Shown piece by piece: positions 23,056 to 36,300 of a stretch of DNA of 64,000 nt (positions within the stretch are counted from its first letter, which is position 1; the number at the start of each line of letters is the position of its first letter). The position numbers and the translations under genes are program-made. Below the pieces are notes generated by a model, which was not told where the DNA came from, searched no databases, and saw only the letters and a list, made by a program, of their open reading frames with translations. Source of the stretch: Cristatella mucedo (Eukaryota > Bryozoa > Phylactolaemata > Cristatellidae); the NCBI GenBank assembly GCA_009760855.2, contig WPIO01000124.1, positions 1,147,083 through 1,211,082 on the forward strand. Direction: 5' to 3'.

Positions 23056-24227
23056 AAACATAAGTCACTCAGGGCCAACGGCTAGTAAAGACACTAGGTT
23101 AGTAATATGCACCGAATCATACATCGGAAAGCATGAAGGCTAAGCAACGAAATGACTTAAGTTCACTTGGGCGACAGGAAAGCCGAGTCAAACAGATGCA
23201 TCTTACGCTGCGACTTAGAATATGCAAAGCCGATCCAAGTGATGACTGAAGCCAGTTCCAGGTGGCTTATAAACCAGGCAGTTTCAATTTAGACAGGGGG
23301 ACAGTGGAAAGACGGAAAGCCGAGAAGCTAGTGCTGTTACCTTTTTGTTTAGACTGCTGTACCACGTGACTCGTTCGCTTGATCAATTAATAGCTCCAAC
23401 TAGAAAGTAATTCCCAGGAATGCTATTACTGAGAAATCCCCGTCATCGAGCGCTCCCTGAAGGCGCGTTTTGAGTGACACATTTCGCCAGCTATCCGGGA
23501 TGGTGTCGCGTAAAATCAGCATAGAGTAAGTAGACTAAACCAAGCCTTGCACAGATATAGAGATTACCGTGGTTAAGTAGCTTTTGTTAGGAAATGGCCC
23601 TCCAAAATGCACCCCAAGGTGAATTCTAACCTTACTCGATTGCCTCTATTACCCGCCGCCACATTATCTGATTCTGATATGATGAGCTCAGTGTGTGTCA
23701 TGAAACCGGGACTCTCGTGAAACGCTTCTAAGGCTTGGCCGGTCGAGTCATCCGCTATACTTTTCAAAGCAATTAAGAAAGCCTGCCCTTAAACGGTGCC
23801 AGGGGTTGCTTACTCATTTGTTCAGTCTTGCCAGATCTTGGCCATAAAGTAGAACCGCATATAGCTTCTCAGTCATCGTCCGTCAAGTCTTCCTTCAAGT
23901 TCCTTCAGTTCTTCCTTCAAGTCTTCAAATCTTTGACTGTCCCACCAAGAGTGGTGATGTAGGCACCAAAGATTCAAAAACAGGACAGACGCAGTAAGGA
24001 AGCCAGACTCATTGTGCCAGAAGCAGCTTTGGTCCACGGCTGCTCACGATGAGAAGCTAATTAGAAGGGCTCTGGGTAACTACGGAAGTCTAAAGGTATG
24101 TTATAATCTCCTAGGCCTTAATTAAAATTGTGCGATAGCATGCGATGGCAAGCAAGAAAGCGAAAAGCACAACAAAACACAAAAAGGCAAGCGGCAGATA
24201 AAAGAAAGGGGTGGGGATGGAGGCTAC
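23056..24227. other. No recognisable gene
   Basis: Nothing coding. A short run of overlapping CTTCCTTCAAGT motifs is at about 23,888-23,930. Confidence 0.4.
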
Positions 24228-25363
24228 ATGACTACCGTAAGGAGGAGGCACAGCAAAGCACGGCCTTTCGCGATCTGCTGGCCATCTGAAGTCCACCAGC
24301 TTTTTAAGACACCGCTAGGGCAGAATCAGTGCCCCTTTCCTACAACCAGGAGGATTAGACAAGTGCCATCTAGCTCCACCACATGGATCTCAAATGTCTC
24401 TGTCGCACGGACAGCTGCCGTTCCGCCGCCAGTTCTAATCACTGCAATAGCTGCCCTCGCAGCGCTGACCGGCTTCTCAGCGAACGTCGTCGCAGCCGTC
24501 TGGCGACCCGTCGCTGGCGCCGTCTCGGCGACCTCCTCTGCTGCTGCCTTCCCCGAGGAACTCCATTGTCATCTGGCGGACCGCCGTTTAACGGACCGGC
24601 GCCTTCTCGTCCAGCACCACGTCGCCTGGCACCATCTCCTTCAAGACAGCATAGACTATCCCCTACATGAAATTACAAATAGGTTTTCCCGGCTCACAGA
24701 TCTTAATGCCAAATTTGGTTTCTTGTTCAAAGTTGATAAGCTTTTGAAAACACGTGAGCGGACCAAAATCCGCTTGCAATGCTTAAGATCTTGGAGGCTT
24801 CTACTATTCAGACTTTGATAGAACAGAGCGGTGCAACGAAATATATGACTATAAAATGCTTCTTGCCACACGTGACGACACGGCACTGAAGACATCACTG
24901 GAACTCATGTCTTTCATTGTCATTTATGGAGAAGATATGTTTCCTAATTTAGAGTTGCCCTGAAAGTTTTTCTCACCATAGGTGTATCAGTTGCCAGTAC
25001 CGATCGTTCCTGTAGCAAGCTGAAAATAATTCTGTCTTATCTGAGAGCATTAATGGGGCAAGATCGACTCTATGATTTGGCCTTGTTAAACGTGGAGAAA
25101 GAAACACTGGAAAAAAATGACCTTCAAAGTGTATTAGACCAGCTTGCCACTTTCAAGGCCAGACAAATTTGACAAAGTTTAAGCTGCGATGGCTACATTG
25201 TACCATGAGTACAGTAATACAACTTGCTCGACTCAATATGCCTGCTAGCGTGCGTTTTTGTGTTTCTTCTGTGGTGGAGCTATTTTTCAGGAATTTTTTT
25301 ACAAGAGGAGGGGCGCCATTCCCAGCTTTGTCCCGTGCACCAAAAAGTCTCACTACGCCTCTG
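24228..25363 (+). pseudogene. hAT transposase C-terminal end with 3' TIR
   Basis: The segment 24,660-25,175 reads the end of a hAT-superfamily transposase of the kind found in TTF-type/ZMYM-like elements. FSRLTDLNAKFGFLFKVDKL is followed by broken frames, then the dimerisation-domain block FLTIGVSVAST, ILSYLRALMGQDRLYDLALL and QLATFKARQI. Stops near 24,816 and frameshifts after it break the frame. Downstream, CACTACGCCTCTG ending at 25,363 looks like a hAT terminal inverted repeat (in reverse, CAGAGGCGTAGTG). No matching 5' terminus was seen upstream. The GC-rich part 24,380-24,650 (Ala/Val-rich in one frame, Arg/Ser-rich in another) is not recognisable as transposase. Confidence 0.7.
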
Positions 25364-25519
25364 CTGAATAAGGAGTGTTGCAGTGTTTCCCTACCTGGCA
25401 ATGATGTTGCCGTCACCAACCAGGATAGAGCAAACATGGACCTTCTATCTATAAGTATGGTTACTCGTATGCTGTGCAGATGTAGTCAACTACAGGAAAG
25501 CAGGCGTCTGCGGATGATG

Positions 25520-26730
25520 ATAATAATGCATTTTATATAGCATCCCCATCAGAGAACTCAATCTCTTTCCAGGCAGCTTCAACATTTGTTGCAAAGGAAG
25601 CACGACCGAATGGTTAGGGGTAGCATGCTCAACAACAACAAGCCTGACATGGTTAGGGGTGATATGCACCAGGTCAGCATGCAAAGATAGTTAGTAGCAG
25701 CATGCACAGTATCAGCACGCATAAGCATATAAAGGATGAATCACACACACTCACTAAATACTGTGATTATTAAATGCGTTTTAGTTTCTTTTTAAACGTG
25801 GCGCAGTCAGAAAATGGCGTGAAGCAAGTAGGAAGTGAGTTTCAGTCTTTGGGAGCATAAGAACAAAAGGCTCGGTTTCCAAACGATTTGAGGTTTGTAT
25901 GAGGTATAGGTAAATAATAAATTCCGAAAAGCTATTGGCACGAAGCTTAGCCAGGTGGGGGAGTACAACTGATAGGTAGGCTGGAGCAAAAGATTGAAGG
26001 GACCTAAGAGTGAGTGACAGAACCTTGAAGTCGATGCGTTGCTCGACTGGGAGCCAGAGTAGGTCGGCGAGAAGGGTTGTGATCTGGCAACTAAGACGCT
26101 CACGACAGACGCACCTAGCTGCATAGTTTTACACCAGCTGCAAGCACCTGATTTCACAGGCCGGTGAACCAGCAAGCAGTGAGTTACGTAAGTCTGTACG
26201 TGATGTCACAAATGAGTTGACCAATTAGATGCAGTATCCATATCCAAACAAGCACGAATTTTAGCAATGTTATATAGCTGAAAGTAGGCAGACTTGACTA
26301 TGGAGCTGGTGTGGTCGCCTAATAAAAGGTCACTTTGGAACAGGACATCTTTCGTGCAGAATTGGACAGGAGATATGCTGGCAGACCCGATTGAGAGCGT
26401 CAAACTATCCAAATTCTAAATCGCTTTTGGTTTGTCCTTAACCAGTAAGTTGGCTTTATCATCATTCAATTTAAGAAAGCTTGCTGCCATCCATGTGAGA
26501 GTTTTACCAATACAGGAAGCAAGGAAGCTGAAAGAATTCAACACGCTGGAGAGCGTGGGGAGATCAAATTACAGATACAATTGATTGTCATCCGCATCGA
26601 AGTGAAAGCCAAGATTGTGCTTGAAAATCACACTGGCAAGTGGAAGAGTTTGAACCGTGAAAAGAACGCGACCAAGCAAAGAGCCCAAAAGTATCCCATA
26701 CTTCAGAACTTTTCATATTGATTAGCTTCC
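25520..26730 (-). mobile_element. LINE-A copy 4 (RT C-terminal half and 3' tail)
   Basis: On the minus strand from 26,730 down: a diverged RT motif region (about 26,590), LNDDKANLL, LTLSIGSASISPVQF, LDMDTASNWSTHLV, then the C-terminal block (YSPTWLSFVPIAFRNLLFTY in one frame), the CATGC/GCTACTAAC-type 3' UTR and the tail near 25,540-25,600 (AGAGAACTCAATCTCTTTCC on the plus strand). Frameshifts throughout. Confidence 0.75.
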
Positions 26731-27344
26731 CCACACTCAACTTTTCTTATGTATCAGTCATTGATTTTACGCCGACGACTCAGAGCTCAAGCTAAAGTTG
26801 CCATAAGTCATGCCGCTACCAACGCCATGTCCGCGTAAGCGTTGTTTATTTCAAGCTTAACAAGTACATCGACAGCCAAGATTTTATGATTAAGCCATTT
26901 GAACGAATTTAAGGTGACCACTTGCATCGCCTTGCCACGAAAAGCTGCGTTGCGGGAACATTGCTACGACGTCGCTTGATAGAGCGAGTGTAGGCAGTGC
27001 CGTGCCGCAACCGAATGTATAAAGGCAGCCATTTTTTCGGAGCAAGATCGTGCGTACAGACGGCCGTCGTTGTCAGGGCTCGCGTAAGTCTACCGCATTC
27101 GTAATGTCCAACATTGTCACAGCCGCACCATCAAATAAAGTGAGGGAATGACGTCTGAGAGGACAATTGAGGGTGGCTTGGCTTTCTTCAAGCAGAACTA
27201 CCACTGCCGCCTTCTAGTCATTCACGCTCATTCTTCGAGCCGTCCTACCGTTTAGCTTTCTAGCCGTCTGCGTTCAAGCAAAATATCACTGCCGTAATCG
27301 TTCCGTCGTCATCTTGCGACTTCGGCGAAATACCTCCGCACCCT
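26731..27344 (+). other. Left flank of the satellite, LTR-like promoter and polyA signals
   Basis: The only signals are a TATA-like TGTATAAAGGCAGCC at about 27,017 and TCAAATAAAGTG at about 27,130, spaced as in some LTRs. There are no boundaries or target duplications that I can show. No coding region is supported. Confidence 0.2.
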
Positions 27345-30300
27345 CAAAGCTCGTCATGGCGAGGTCGCCTTTGAGGTGCGGCTGCCGCGACTGTTACCGC
27401 GTCCGAGCTGCACCGCTCCACGCCCAAAGCGGTGCTGCACGGACTGCAGTGGTGGCAAAGCAGCTCAGATGTTGTCCCGAAGAATCGCCGCTATCCAGAG
27501 TGAAGGTGGATGGACGAGATGGCTGACGAAATAATGGCTTCGCCGTAGCGAGGTCGCCTCTGAGCTGCGGCTGCCGCGACTGTTACCGCGTCCGTGCCGC
27601 ACCGCTCCACGCCCTAGAGCGGCGCTGCACGGACTGCGGTGGCGGCCAAGCAGCTCAGATGTTGTCCCGAAGAATCGCCGCTGTCCAGAGTGAAGGTGGA
27701 TGGACGAGATGAATGACGAAATATTAGCGTCGCCATAGCGACCAAGCAACTCAAGTATTGTCCCGAAGAATCGCCGCTGTCCAGAGTGAAGGTGGATGGA
27801 CGAGATGACTGACGAAATGTTACCGATGCCGTAGCGACGTCGCCTCTGAGCTGTGGCTGCCGCGACTGTTGCCACGTCCGTGCCGCACCGCTCCACGCCC
27901 TAGAGCGGCGCTGCACGGACTGCGGTGGCAGCCAAGCAACTCAAGTGTTGTCCCGAAGAATGGATGGACGAGATGGCTGACGAAATAATGGCTTCGCCGT
28001 AGCGAGGTCGCCTCCGAGCTGCGGCTACCGCGACTGTAGCCGCGTCCGTGCCGCACCGCTCCACGCCCTAGAGCGGCGCTGCACGGACTGCGGTGGCGGC
28101 CAAGCAGCTCAGATGTTGTCCCGAAGAATCTCCGCTGTCCAGAGCGAAGGTTGATGAAGAGATGACTGACGAAATATTAACGATGTCGTAGCGACGTCGC
28201 CTCTGAGCTGCGGCTGCCGCGACTGTTGCCGCGTCCGTGCCGCACCGCTCCACGCCCTAGAGCGGCGCTGCACGGACTGCGGTGGCGGCCAAGCAGGTCA
28301 GATGTTGTCCCGAAGAATCGCCGCTGTCCAGAGTGAAGGTGGATGGGCGAGATGACTGACGAAATATTAGCGATGTCGTAGCGACGTCGCCTCTGAGCTG
28401 CGGCTGCCGCGACTGTTGCCGCGTCCGTGCCGCACCGCTCCACGCCCTAGAGCGGCGCTGCACGGACTGCACTGCGGTGGCGGCCAAGCAGCTCAGATGT
28501 TGTCCCGAAGAATCTCCGCTGTCCAGAGCGAAGGTTGATGAAGAGATGGCTGACGAAATATTAGCGATGTCGTAGTGACGTCGCCTCTGAGCTGCGGCTG
28601 CCGCGACTGTTGCCGCGTCCGTCCGTGCCGCACCGCTCCACGCCCTAGAGCGGCGCTGCACGGACTGCGGTGGCGGCCAAGCCGCTCAGGAATTGTTCCG
28701 TAGCTTCGCAGCTGTCCAGAGCGAAGGTGGATGAAGAGATGAGTGACGAAATATTAGCCACGCCGTAGCGACCAAGCAACTCAATTGTTGCCTCGAAGAA
28801 TCGCCGCTGTCCAGAGTGAAGGTGGATGGGCGAGATGACTGACGAAATCTTACCAATGCCATAGCGACATCGCCTCTGAGCTGCGGCTGCCGCGACTGTT
28901 GCCGCGTCCGTGCAGCACCGCTCCACGCCCTAGAGCGGCGCTGCAAGGACTGCGGTGGCGGCCAGGCAGCTCAGATGTTGTCCAGAAGAATCGCCGCTAT
29001 CCAGAGTGAAGGTGGATGGACGAGATGGCTGACGAAATAATGGCTTCGCCGTAGCGAGGTCGCCTCTGAGCTGCGGCTGCCACGACTGTTACCGCGTCCG
29101 TGCCGCACTGCTCCACGCCCTAGAGCGGCGCTGCACGGACTGCGGTGGTGGCCAAGCAGCTCAGGAATTGTTCCGTAGCTTCGCAGCTGTCCAGAGCGAA
29201 GGTGGATGAAGAGATGAGTGACGAAATATTAGCCACGCCGTAGCGACCAAGCAACTCAATTATTGTCCCGAAGAATCGCCGCTGTCCAGAGTGAAGGTGG
29301 ATGGACGAGATGACTGACGAAATATTACCGATGCCGTAGCGAGGTCGCCTCGGAGCTGCGGCTACCGCGACTGTAGCCGCGTCCGTGCCGCACCGCTCCA
29401 CGCCCTAGAGCGGCGCTGCACGGATTGCGGTGGCGGCCAAGCAGCTCAGATGTTGTCCCGAAGAATCGCCGCTGTCCAGAGCGAAGGTGGATGAAGAGAT
29501 GAGTGACGAAATATTAGCCTCGCCGTAGCGACCAAGCAACTCAATTGTTGTCCCGAAGAATCGCCGCTGTCCAGAGTGAAGTTGGATGGGCGAGATGACT
29601 GACGAAATATTACCGATGCTGTAGCGACGTCGCCTCTGAGCTGCGGCTGCCGCGACTGTTGCCGCGTCCGTGCCGCACCGCTCCACGCCCTAGAGCGGCG
29701 CTGCACGGACTGCGGTGGCGGCCAAGCAGCTCAGATGTTGTCCCGAAGAATCGCCGCTGTCCAGAGTGAAGGTGGATGGACGAGATGACTGACGAAATAT
29801 TACCGATGCCGTAGCGAGGTCGCCTCGGAGCTGCGGCTACCGCGACTGTAGCCGCGTCCGTGCCGCACCGCTCCACGCCCTAGAGCGGCGCTGCGCGGAT
29901 TGCGGTGGCGGCCAAGCAGCTCAGATGTTGTCCCGAAGAATCGCCGCTGTCCAGAGTGAAGGTGGATGGACGAGATGAATGACGAAATATTAGCGTCGCC
30001 ATAGCGACCAAGCAACTCAAGTGTTGTCCCGAAGAATCGCCGCTGTCCAGAGTGAAGGTGGATGGACGAGATGACTGACGAAATATTACCGATGCCGTAG
30101 CGAGGTCGCCTCGGAGCTGCGGCTACCGCGACTGTAGCCGCGTCCGTGCCGCACCGCTCCACGCCCTAGAGCGGCGCTGCACGGATTGCGGTAGCGGCCA
30201 AGCAGCTCAGATGTTGTCCCGAAGAATCGCCGCTGTCCAGAGCGAAGGTGGATGAAGAGATGAGTGACGAAATATTAGCCTCGCCGTAGCGACCAAGCAA

Positions 30301-33300
30301 CTCAATTGTTGTCCCGAAGAATCGCCGCTGTCCAGAGTGAAGTTGGATGGGCGAGATGACTGACGAAATATTACCGATGCTGTAGCGACGTCGCCTCTGA
30401 GCTGCGGCTGCCGCGACTGTTGCCGCGTCCGTGCCGCACCGCTCCACGCCCTAGAGCGGCGCTGCACGGACTGCGGTGGCGGCCAAGCAGCTCAGATGTT
30501 GTCCCGAAGAATCGCCGCTGTCCAGAGTAAAGGTGGATGGACGAGATGAATGACGAAATATTTGCGTCGCCATAGCGACCAAGCAACTCAAGTGTTGTCC
30601 CGAAGAATCGCCGCTGTCCAGAGTGAAGGTGGATGGACGGGATGACTGACGAAATAATGGCTTCGCCGTAGCGAGGTTGCCTCTGAGCTGCGGCTGCCGC
30701 GACTGTTGCAGCGTCCGTGCTGCACCGCTCCACGCCCTAGAGCGGCGCGGCACGGACTGCGGTGGCGGCCAGGCAGCTCAGATGTTGTCCCGAAGAATCG
30801 CCGCTATTCAGAGTGAAGGTGGATGGACGAGATGACTGACGAAATTTTACCGATGCCGTAGCGAGATCGCCTCTGAGCTGCGGCTGCCGCGACTGTTGCA
30901 GCGTCCGTGCTGCACCGCTCCACGCCCTAGAGCGGCGCTGCACGGACTGCGGTGGCGGCAAAGCAGCTCAGATGTTGTCCCGAAGAATCGCCGCTGTCCA
31001 GAGTGAAGGTGGATGGACGAGATGAATGACGAAATATTTGCGTCGCCATAGCGACCAAGCAACTCAAGTGTTGTCCCGAAGAATCGCCGCTGTCCAGAGT
31101 GAAGGTGGATGGACGAGATGACTGACGAAATATTACCGATGCCGTAGCGAGGTCGCCTCGAAGCTGCGGCTACCGCGACTGTAGCCGCGTCCGTGCCGCA
31201 CCGCTCCACGCCCTAGAGCGGCGCTGCACGGATTGCGGTGGCGGCCAAGCAGCTCAGATGTTGTCCCGAAGAATCGCCGCTGTCCAGAGCGAAGGTGGAT
31301 GAAAAGATGAGTGACGAAATATTAGCCTCGCCGTAGCGACCAAGCAACTCAATTGTTGTCCCGAAGAATCGCCGCTGTCCAGAGTGAAGTTGGATGGGCG
31401 AGATGACTGACGAAATATTACCGATGCTGTAGCGACGTCGCCTGTGAGCTGCGGCTGCCGCGACTGTTGCCGCGTCCGTGCCGCACCGCTCCACGCCCTA
31501 GAGCGGCGCTGCACGGACTGCGGTGGCGGCCAAGCAGCTCAGATGTTGTCCCGAAGAATCGCCGCTGTCCAGAGTGAAGGTGGATGGACGAGATGACTGA
31601 CGAAATAATGGCTTCGCCGTAGCGAGGTCGCCTCTGAGCTGCGGCTGCCGCGACTGTTGCAGCGTCCGTGCTGCACCGCTCCACGCCCTAGAGCGGCGCT
31701 GCACGGACTGCGGTGGCGGCCAAGCAGCTCAGATGTATTCCCGAAGAATCGCCGCTATCCAGAGTGAAGGTGGATGGACGAGATGACTGACGAAATATTA
31801 GCGATGTCGTAGCGACGTCGCCTCTGAGCTGCGGCTGCCGCGACTGTTGCCGCGTCCGTGCCGCACCGCTCCACACCCTAGAGCGCGCTGCACGGACTGC
31901 AGTGGTGGCAAAGCAGCTCAGATGTTGTCCCGAAGAATCGCCGCTGTCCAGAGTGAAGGTGGATGGACGAGATGAATGACGAAATATTTGCGTCGCCATA
32001 GCGACCAAGCAACTCAAGTGTTGTCCCGAAGAATCGCCGCTGTCCAGAGTGAAGGTGGATGGACGAGATGACTGACGAAATATTACCGATGCCGTAGCGA
32101 GGTCGCCTCGGAGCTGCGGCTACCGCGACTGTAGCCGCGTCCGTGCCGCACCGCTCCACGCCCTAGAGCGGCGCTGCACGGATTGCGGTGGCGGCCAAGC
32201 AGCTCAGATGTTGTCCCGAAGAATCGCCGCTGTCCAGAGCGAAGGTGGATGAAGAGATGAGTGACGAAATATTAGCCTCGCCGTAGCGACCAAGCAACTC
32301 AATTGTTGTCCCGAAGAATCGCCGCTGTCCAGAGTGAAGTTGGATGGGCGAGATGACTGACGAAATATTACCGATGCTGTAGCGACGTCGCCTCTGAGCT
32401 GCGGCTGCCGCGACTGTTGCCGCGTCCGTGCCGCACCGCTCCACGCCCCCTAGAGCGGCGCTGCACGGACTGCGGTGGCGGCCAAGCAGCTCAGATGTTG
32501 TCCCGAAGAATCGCCGCTGTCCAGAGTGAAGGTGGATGGACGAGATGACTGACGAAATAATGGCTTCGCCGTAGCGAGGTCGCCTCTGAGCTGCGGCTGC
32601 CGCGACTGTTGCAGCGTCCGTGCTGCACCGCTCCACGCCCTAGAGCGGCGCTGCACGGACTGCGGTGGCGGCCAAGCAGCTCAGATGTATTCCCGAAGAA
32701 TCGCCGCTATCCAGAGTGAAGGTGGATGGACGAGATGACTGACGAAATATTAGCGATGTCGTAGCGACGTCGCCTCTGAGCTGCGGCTGCCGCGACTGTT
32801 GCCGCGTCCGTGCCGCACCGGTCCACACCCTAGAGCGGCGCTGCACGGACTGCAGTGGTGGCAAAGCAGCTCAGATATTGTCCCGAAGAATCGCCGCTGT
32901 CCAGAGTGAAGGTGGATGGGCGAGATGACAGACGAAATATTAGCGATGTCGTAGCGACGTCGCCTCTGAGCTGCGGCTGCCGCGACTGTTGCCGCGTCCG
33001 TGCCGCACCGCTCGACGCCCTAGAGCGGCGCTGCACGGACTCCGGTGGCGTCCAGGCAGCTCAGATGTTATCCCGAAGAATCGCTGCTGTGCAGAGTGAA
33101 TGTGGATGGATGAGATGACTGACGAAATATTAGCGATGCCGTAGCGAGGTCGCCTCTGAGCTGCGGCTGCCGCAACTGTTGCCGCTTCCGTGCCGCACCG
33201 CTTCACGCCCTAGAGCGGCGCTGCACGGACTGCGGTGGCGGCCAAGCAGCTCAGATGTTGTCCCGAAGAATCGCCGCTGTCCAGAGTGAAGGTGGATGGA

Positions 33301-36300
33301 CGAGATGAATGACGAAATATTAGCGTCGCCATAGCGACCAAGCAACTCAAGTGTTGTCCCGAAGAATCGCCGCTGTCCAGAGTGAAGGTGGATGGACGAG
33401 ATGACTGACGAAATATTACCGATGCCGTAGCGAGGTCGCCTCGGAGCTGCGGCTACCGCGACTGTAGCCGCGTCCGTGCCGCACCGCTCCACGCCCTAGA
33501 GCGGCGCTGCACGGATTGCGGTGGCGGCCAAGCAGCTCAGATGTTGTCCCGAAGAATCGCCGCTGTCCAGAGCGAAGGTGGATGAAGAGATGAGTGACGA
33601 AATATTAGCCTCGCCGTAGCGACCAAGCAACTCAATTGTTGTCCCGAAGAATCGCCGCTGTCCAGAGTGAAGTTGGATGGGCGAGATGACTGACGAAATA
33701 TTACCGATGCTGTAGCGACGTCGCCTCTGAGCTGCGGCTGCCGCGACTGTTGCCGCGTCCGTGCCGCACCGCTCCACGCCCTAGAGCGGCGCTGCACGGA
33801 CTGCGGTGGCGGCCAAGCAGCTCAGATGTTGTCCCGAAGAATCGCCGCTGTCCAGAGTAAAGGTGGATGGACGAGATGAATGACGAAATATTTGCGTCGC
33901 CATAGCGACCAAGCAACTCAAGTGTTGTCCCGAAGAATCGCCGCTGTCCAGAGTGAAGGTGTGGATGGGATGACTGCGCCGTAAGCGCTGCGAAATCGCC
34001 TCGCCGCGAGCTGCCGAAATGTTTGCCGTGTAGCGAGGTCTGCGGCTGCCGCGACTGTTGCAGCGTCCGTGCTGCACCGCTCCACGCCCTAGAGCGGCGC
34101 GGCACGGACTGCGGTGGCGGCCAGGCAGCTCAGATGTTGTCCCGAAGAATCGCCGCTGTCCAGAGTGAAGGTGGATGGACGAGATGACTGACGAAATAAT
34201 GGCTTCGCCGTAGCGAGGTCGCCTCTGAGCTGCGGCTGCCGCGACTGTTGCAGCGTCCGTGCTGCACCGCTCCACGCCCTAGAGCGGCGCTGCACGGACT
34301 GCGGTGGCGGCCAAGCAGCTCAGATGTATTCCCGAAGAATCGCCGCTATCCAGAGTGAAGGTGGATGGACGAGATGACTGACGAAATATTAGCGATGTCG
34401 TAGCGACGTCGCCTCTGAGCTGCGGCTGCCGCGACTGTTGCCGCGTCCGTGCCGCACCGCTCCACACCCTAGAGCGCGCTGCACGGACTGCAGTGGTGGC
34501 AAAGCAGCTCAGATGTTGTCCCGAAGAATCGCCGCTGTCCAGAGTGAAGGTGGATGGACGAGATGAATGACGAAATATTTGCGTCGCCATAGCGACCAAG
34601 CAACTCAAGTGTTGTCCCGAAGAATCGCCGCTGTCCAGAGTGAAGGTGGATGGACGAGATGACTGACGAAATATTACCGATGCCGTAGCGAGGTCGCCTC
34701 GGAGCTGCGGCTACCGCGACTGTAGCCGCGTCCGTGCCGCACCGCTCCACGCCCTAGAGCGGCGCTGCACGGATTGCGGTGGCGGCCAAGCAGCTCAGAT
34801 GTTGTCCCGAAGAATCGCCGCTGTCCAGAGCGAAGGTGGATGGACGAGATGAGTGACGAAATATTAGCCTCGCCGTAGCGACCAAGCAACTCAATTGTTG
34901 TCCCGAAGAATCGCCGCTGTCCAGAGTGAAGTTGGATGGGCGAGATGACTGACGAAATATTACCGATGCTGTAGCGACGTCGCCTCTGAGCTGCGGCTGC
35001 CGCGACTGTTGCCGCGTCCGTGCCGCACCGCTCCACGCCCTAGAGCGGCGCTGCACGGACTGCGGTGGCGGCCAAGCAGCTCAGATGTTGTCCCGAAGAA
35101 TCGCCGCTGTCCAGAGTGAAGGTGGATGGACGAGATGACTGACGAAATAATGGCTTCGCCGTAGCGAGGTCGCCTCTCTGAGCTGCGGCTGCCGCGACTG
35201 TTGCAGCGTCCGTGCTGCACCGCTCCACGCCCTAGAGCGGCGCTGCACGGACTGCGGTGGCGGCCAAGCAGCTCAGATGTATTCCCGAAGAATCGCCGCT
35301 ATCCAGAGTGAAGGTGGATGGACGAGATGACTGACGAAATATTAGCGATGTCGTAGCGACGTCGCCTCTGAGCTGCGGCTGCCGCGACTGTTGCCGCGTC
35401 CGTGCCGCACCGCTCCACACCCTAGAGCGCGCTGCAGACTGCGCAAAGCAGCTCAGATATTTCCCAGAATGTTGCCGAAGAATCGCCGCTGCAGGTGGAT
35501 GGCGAGAAAGCATTTGCGTCGCCTCACTCAATATTGTCCCGAAGAATCGCCGCTGTCCAGAGTGAAGGTGGATGGACGAGATGACTGACGAAATATTAGC
35601 GATGCCGTAGCGAGGTCGCCTCTGAGCTGCGGCTGCCGCGACTGTTGCCGCGTCCGTGCCGCACCGCTCCACGCCCTAGAGCGGCGCTGCACGGACTGCG
35701 GTGGCGGCCAAGCAGCTCAGATGTTGTCCCGAAGAATCGCCGCTGTCCAGAGCGAAGGTGGATGGATGAAGAGATGAGTGACGAAATATTAGCCTCGCCG
35801 TAGCGACCAAGCAACTCAATTGTTGTCCCGAAGAATCGCCCGCTGTCCAGAGTGAATGTGGATGGCGAGATGACTGACGAAATATTACCGATGCTGTAGC
35901 GACGTCGCCTCTGAGCTGCGGCTGCCGCGACTGTTTTGCCGCGTCCGTGCCGCACCGCTCCACGCCCTAGAGCGGCGCTGCACGGACTGCGGTGGCGGCC
36001 AAGCAGCTCAGATGTTGTCCCGAAGAATCGCCGCCTGTCCAGAGTGAAGGTGGATGGACGAGATGACTGACGAAATAATGGCTTCGCCGTTGTCCCGAGA
36101 GTCGCCTCTGAGCTGCGATGGCTGCCGAGTGACCGACTCAGGCTTCGCCGTTGCAGCGATCCGACTGCCGACCGCTCCACGCCTAAGCGGCGCTGCACGG
36201 CAACTGCGGTGGCGGCCAAGCAGCTCAGATGTTGTCCCGAAGAATCGCCGCTGTCCAGAGTGAAGGTGGATGGACGAGATGACTGACGAAATATTACCGA

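Noticed and set aside
24383-24670. Arg/Ser-rich 95-codon ORF
   Set aside because: It overlaps the hAT-joined frame in another phase. The composition explains the openness.
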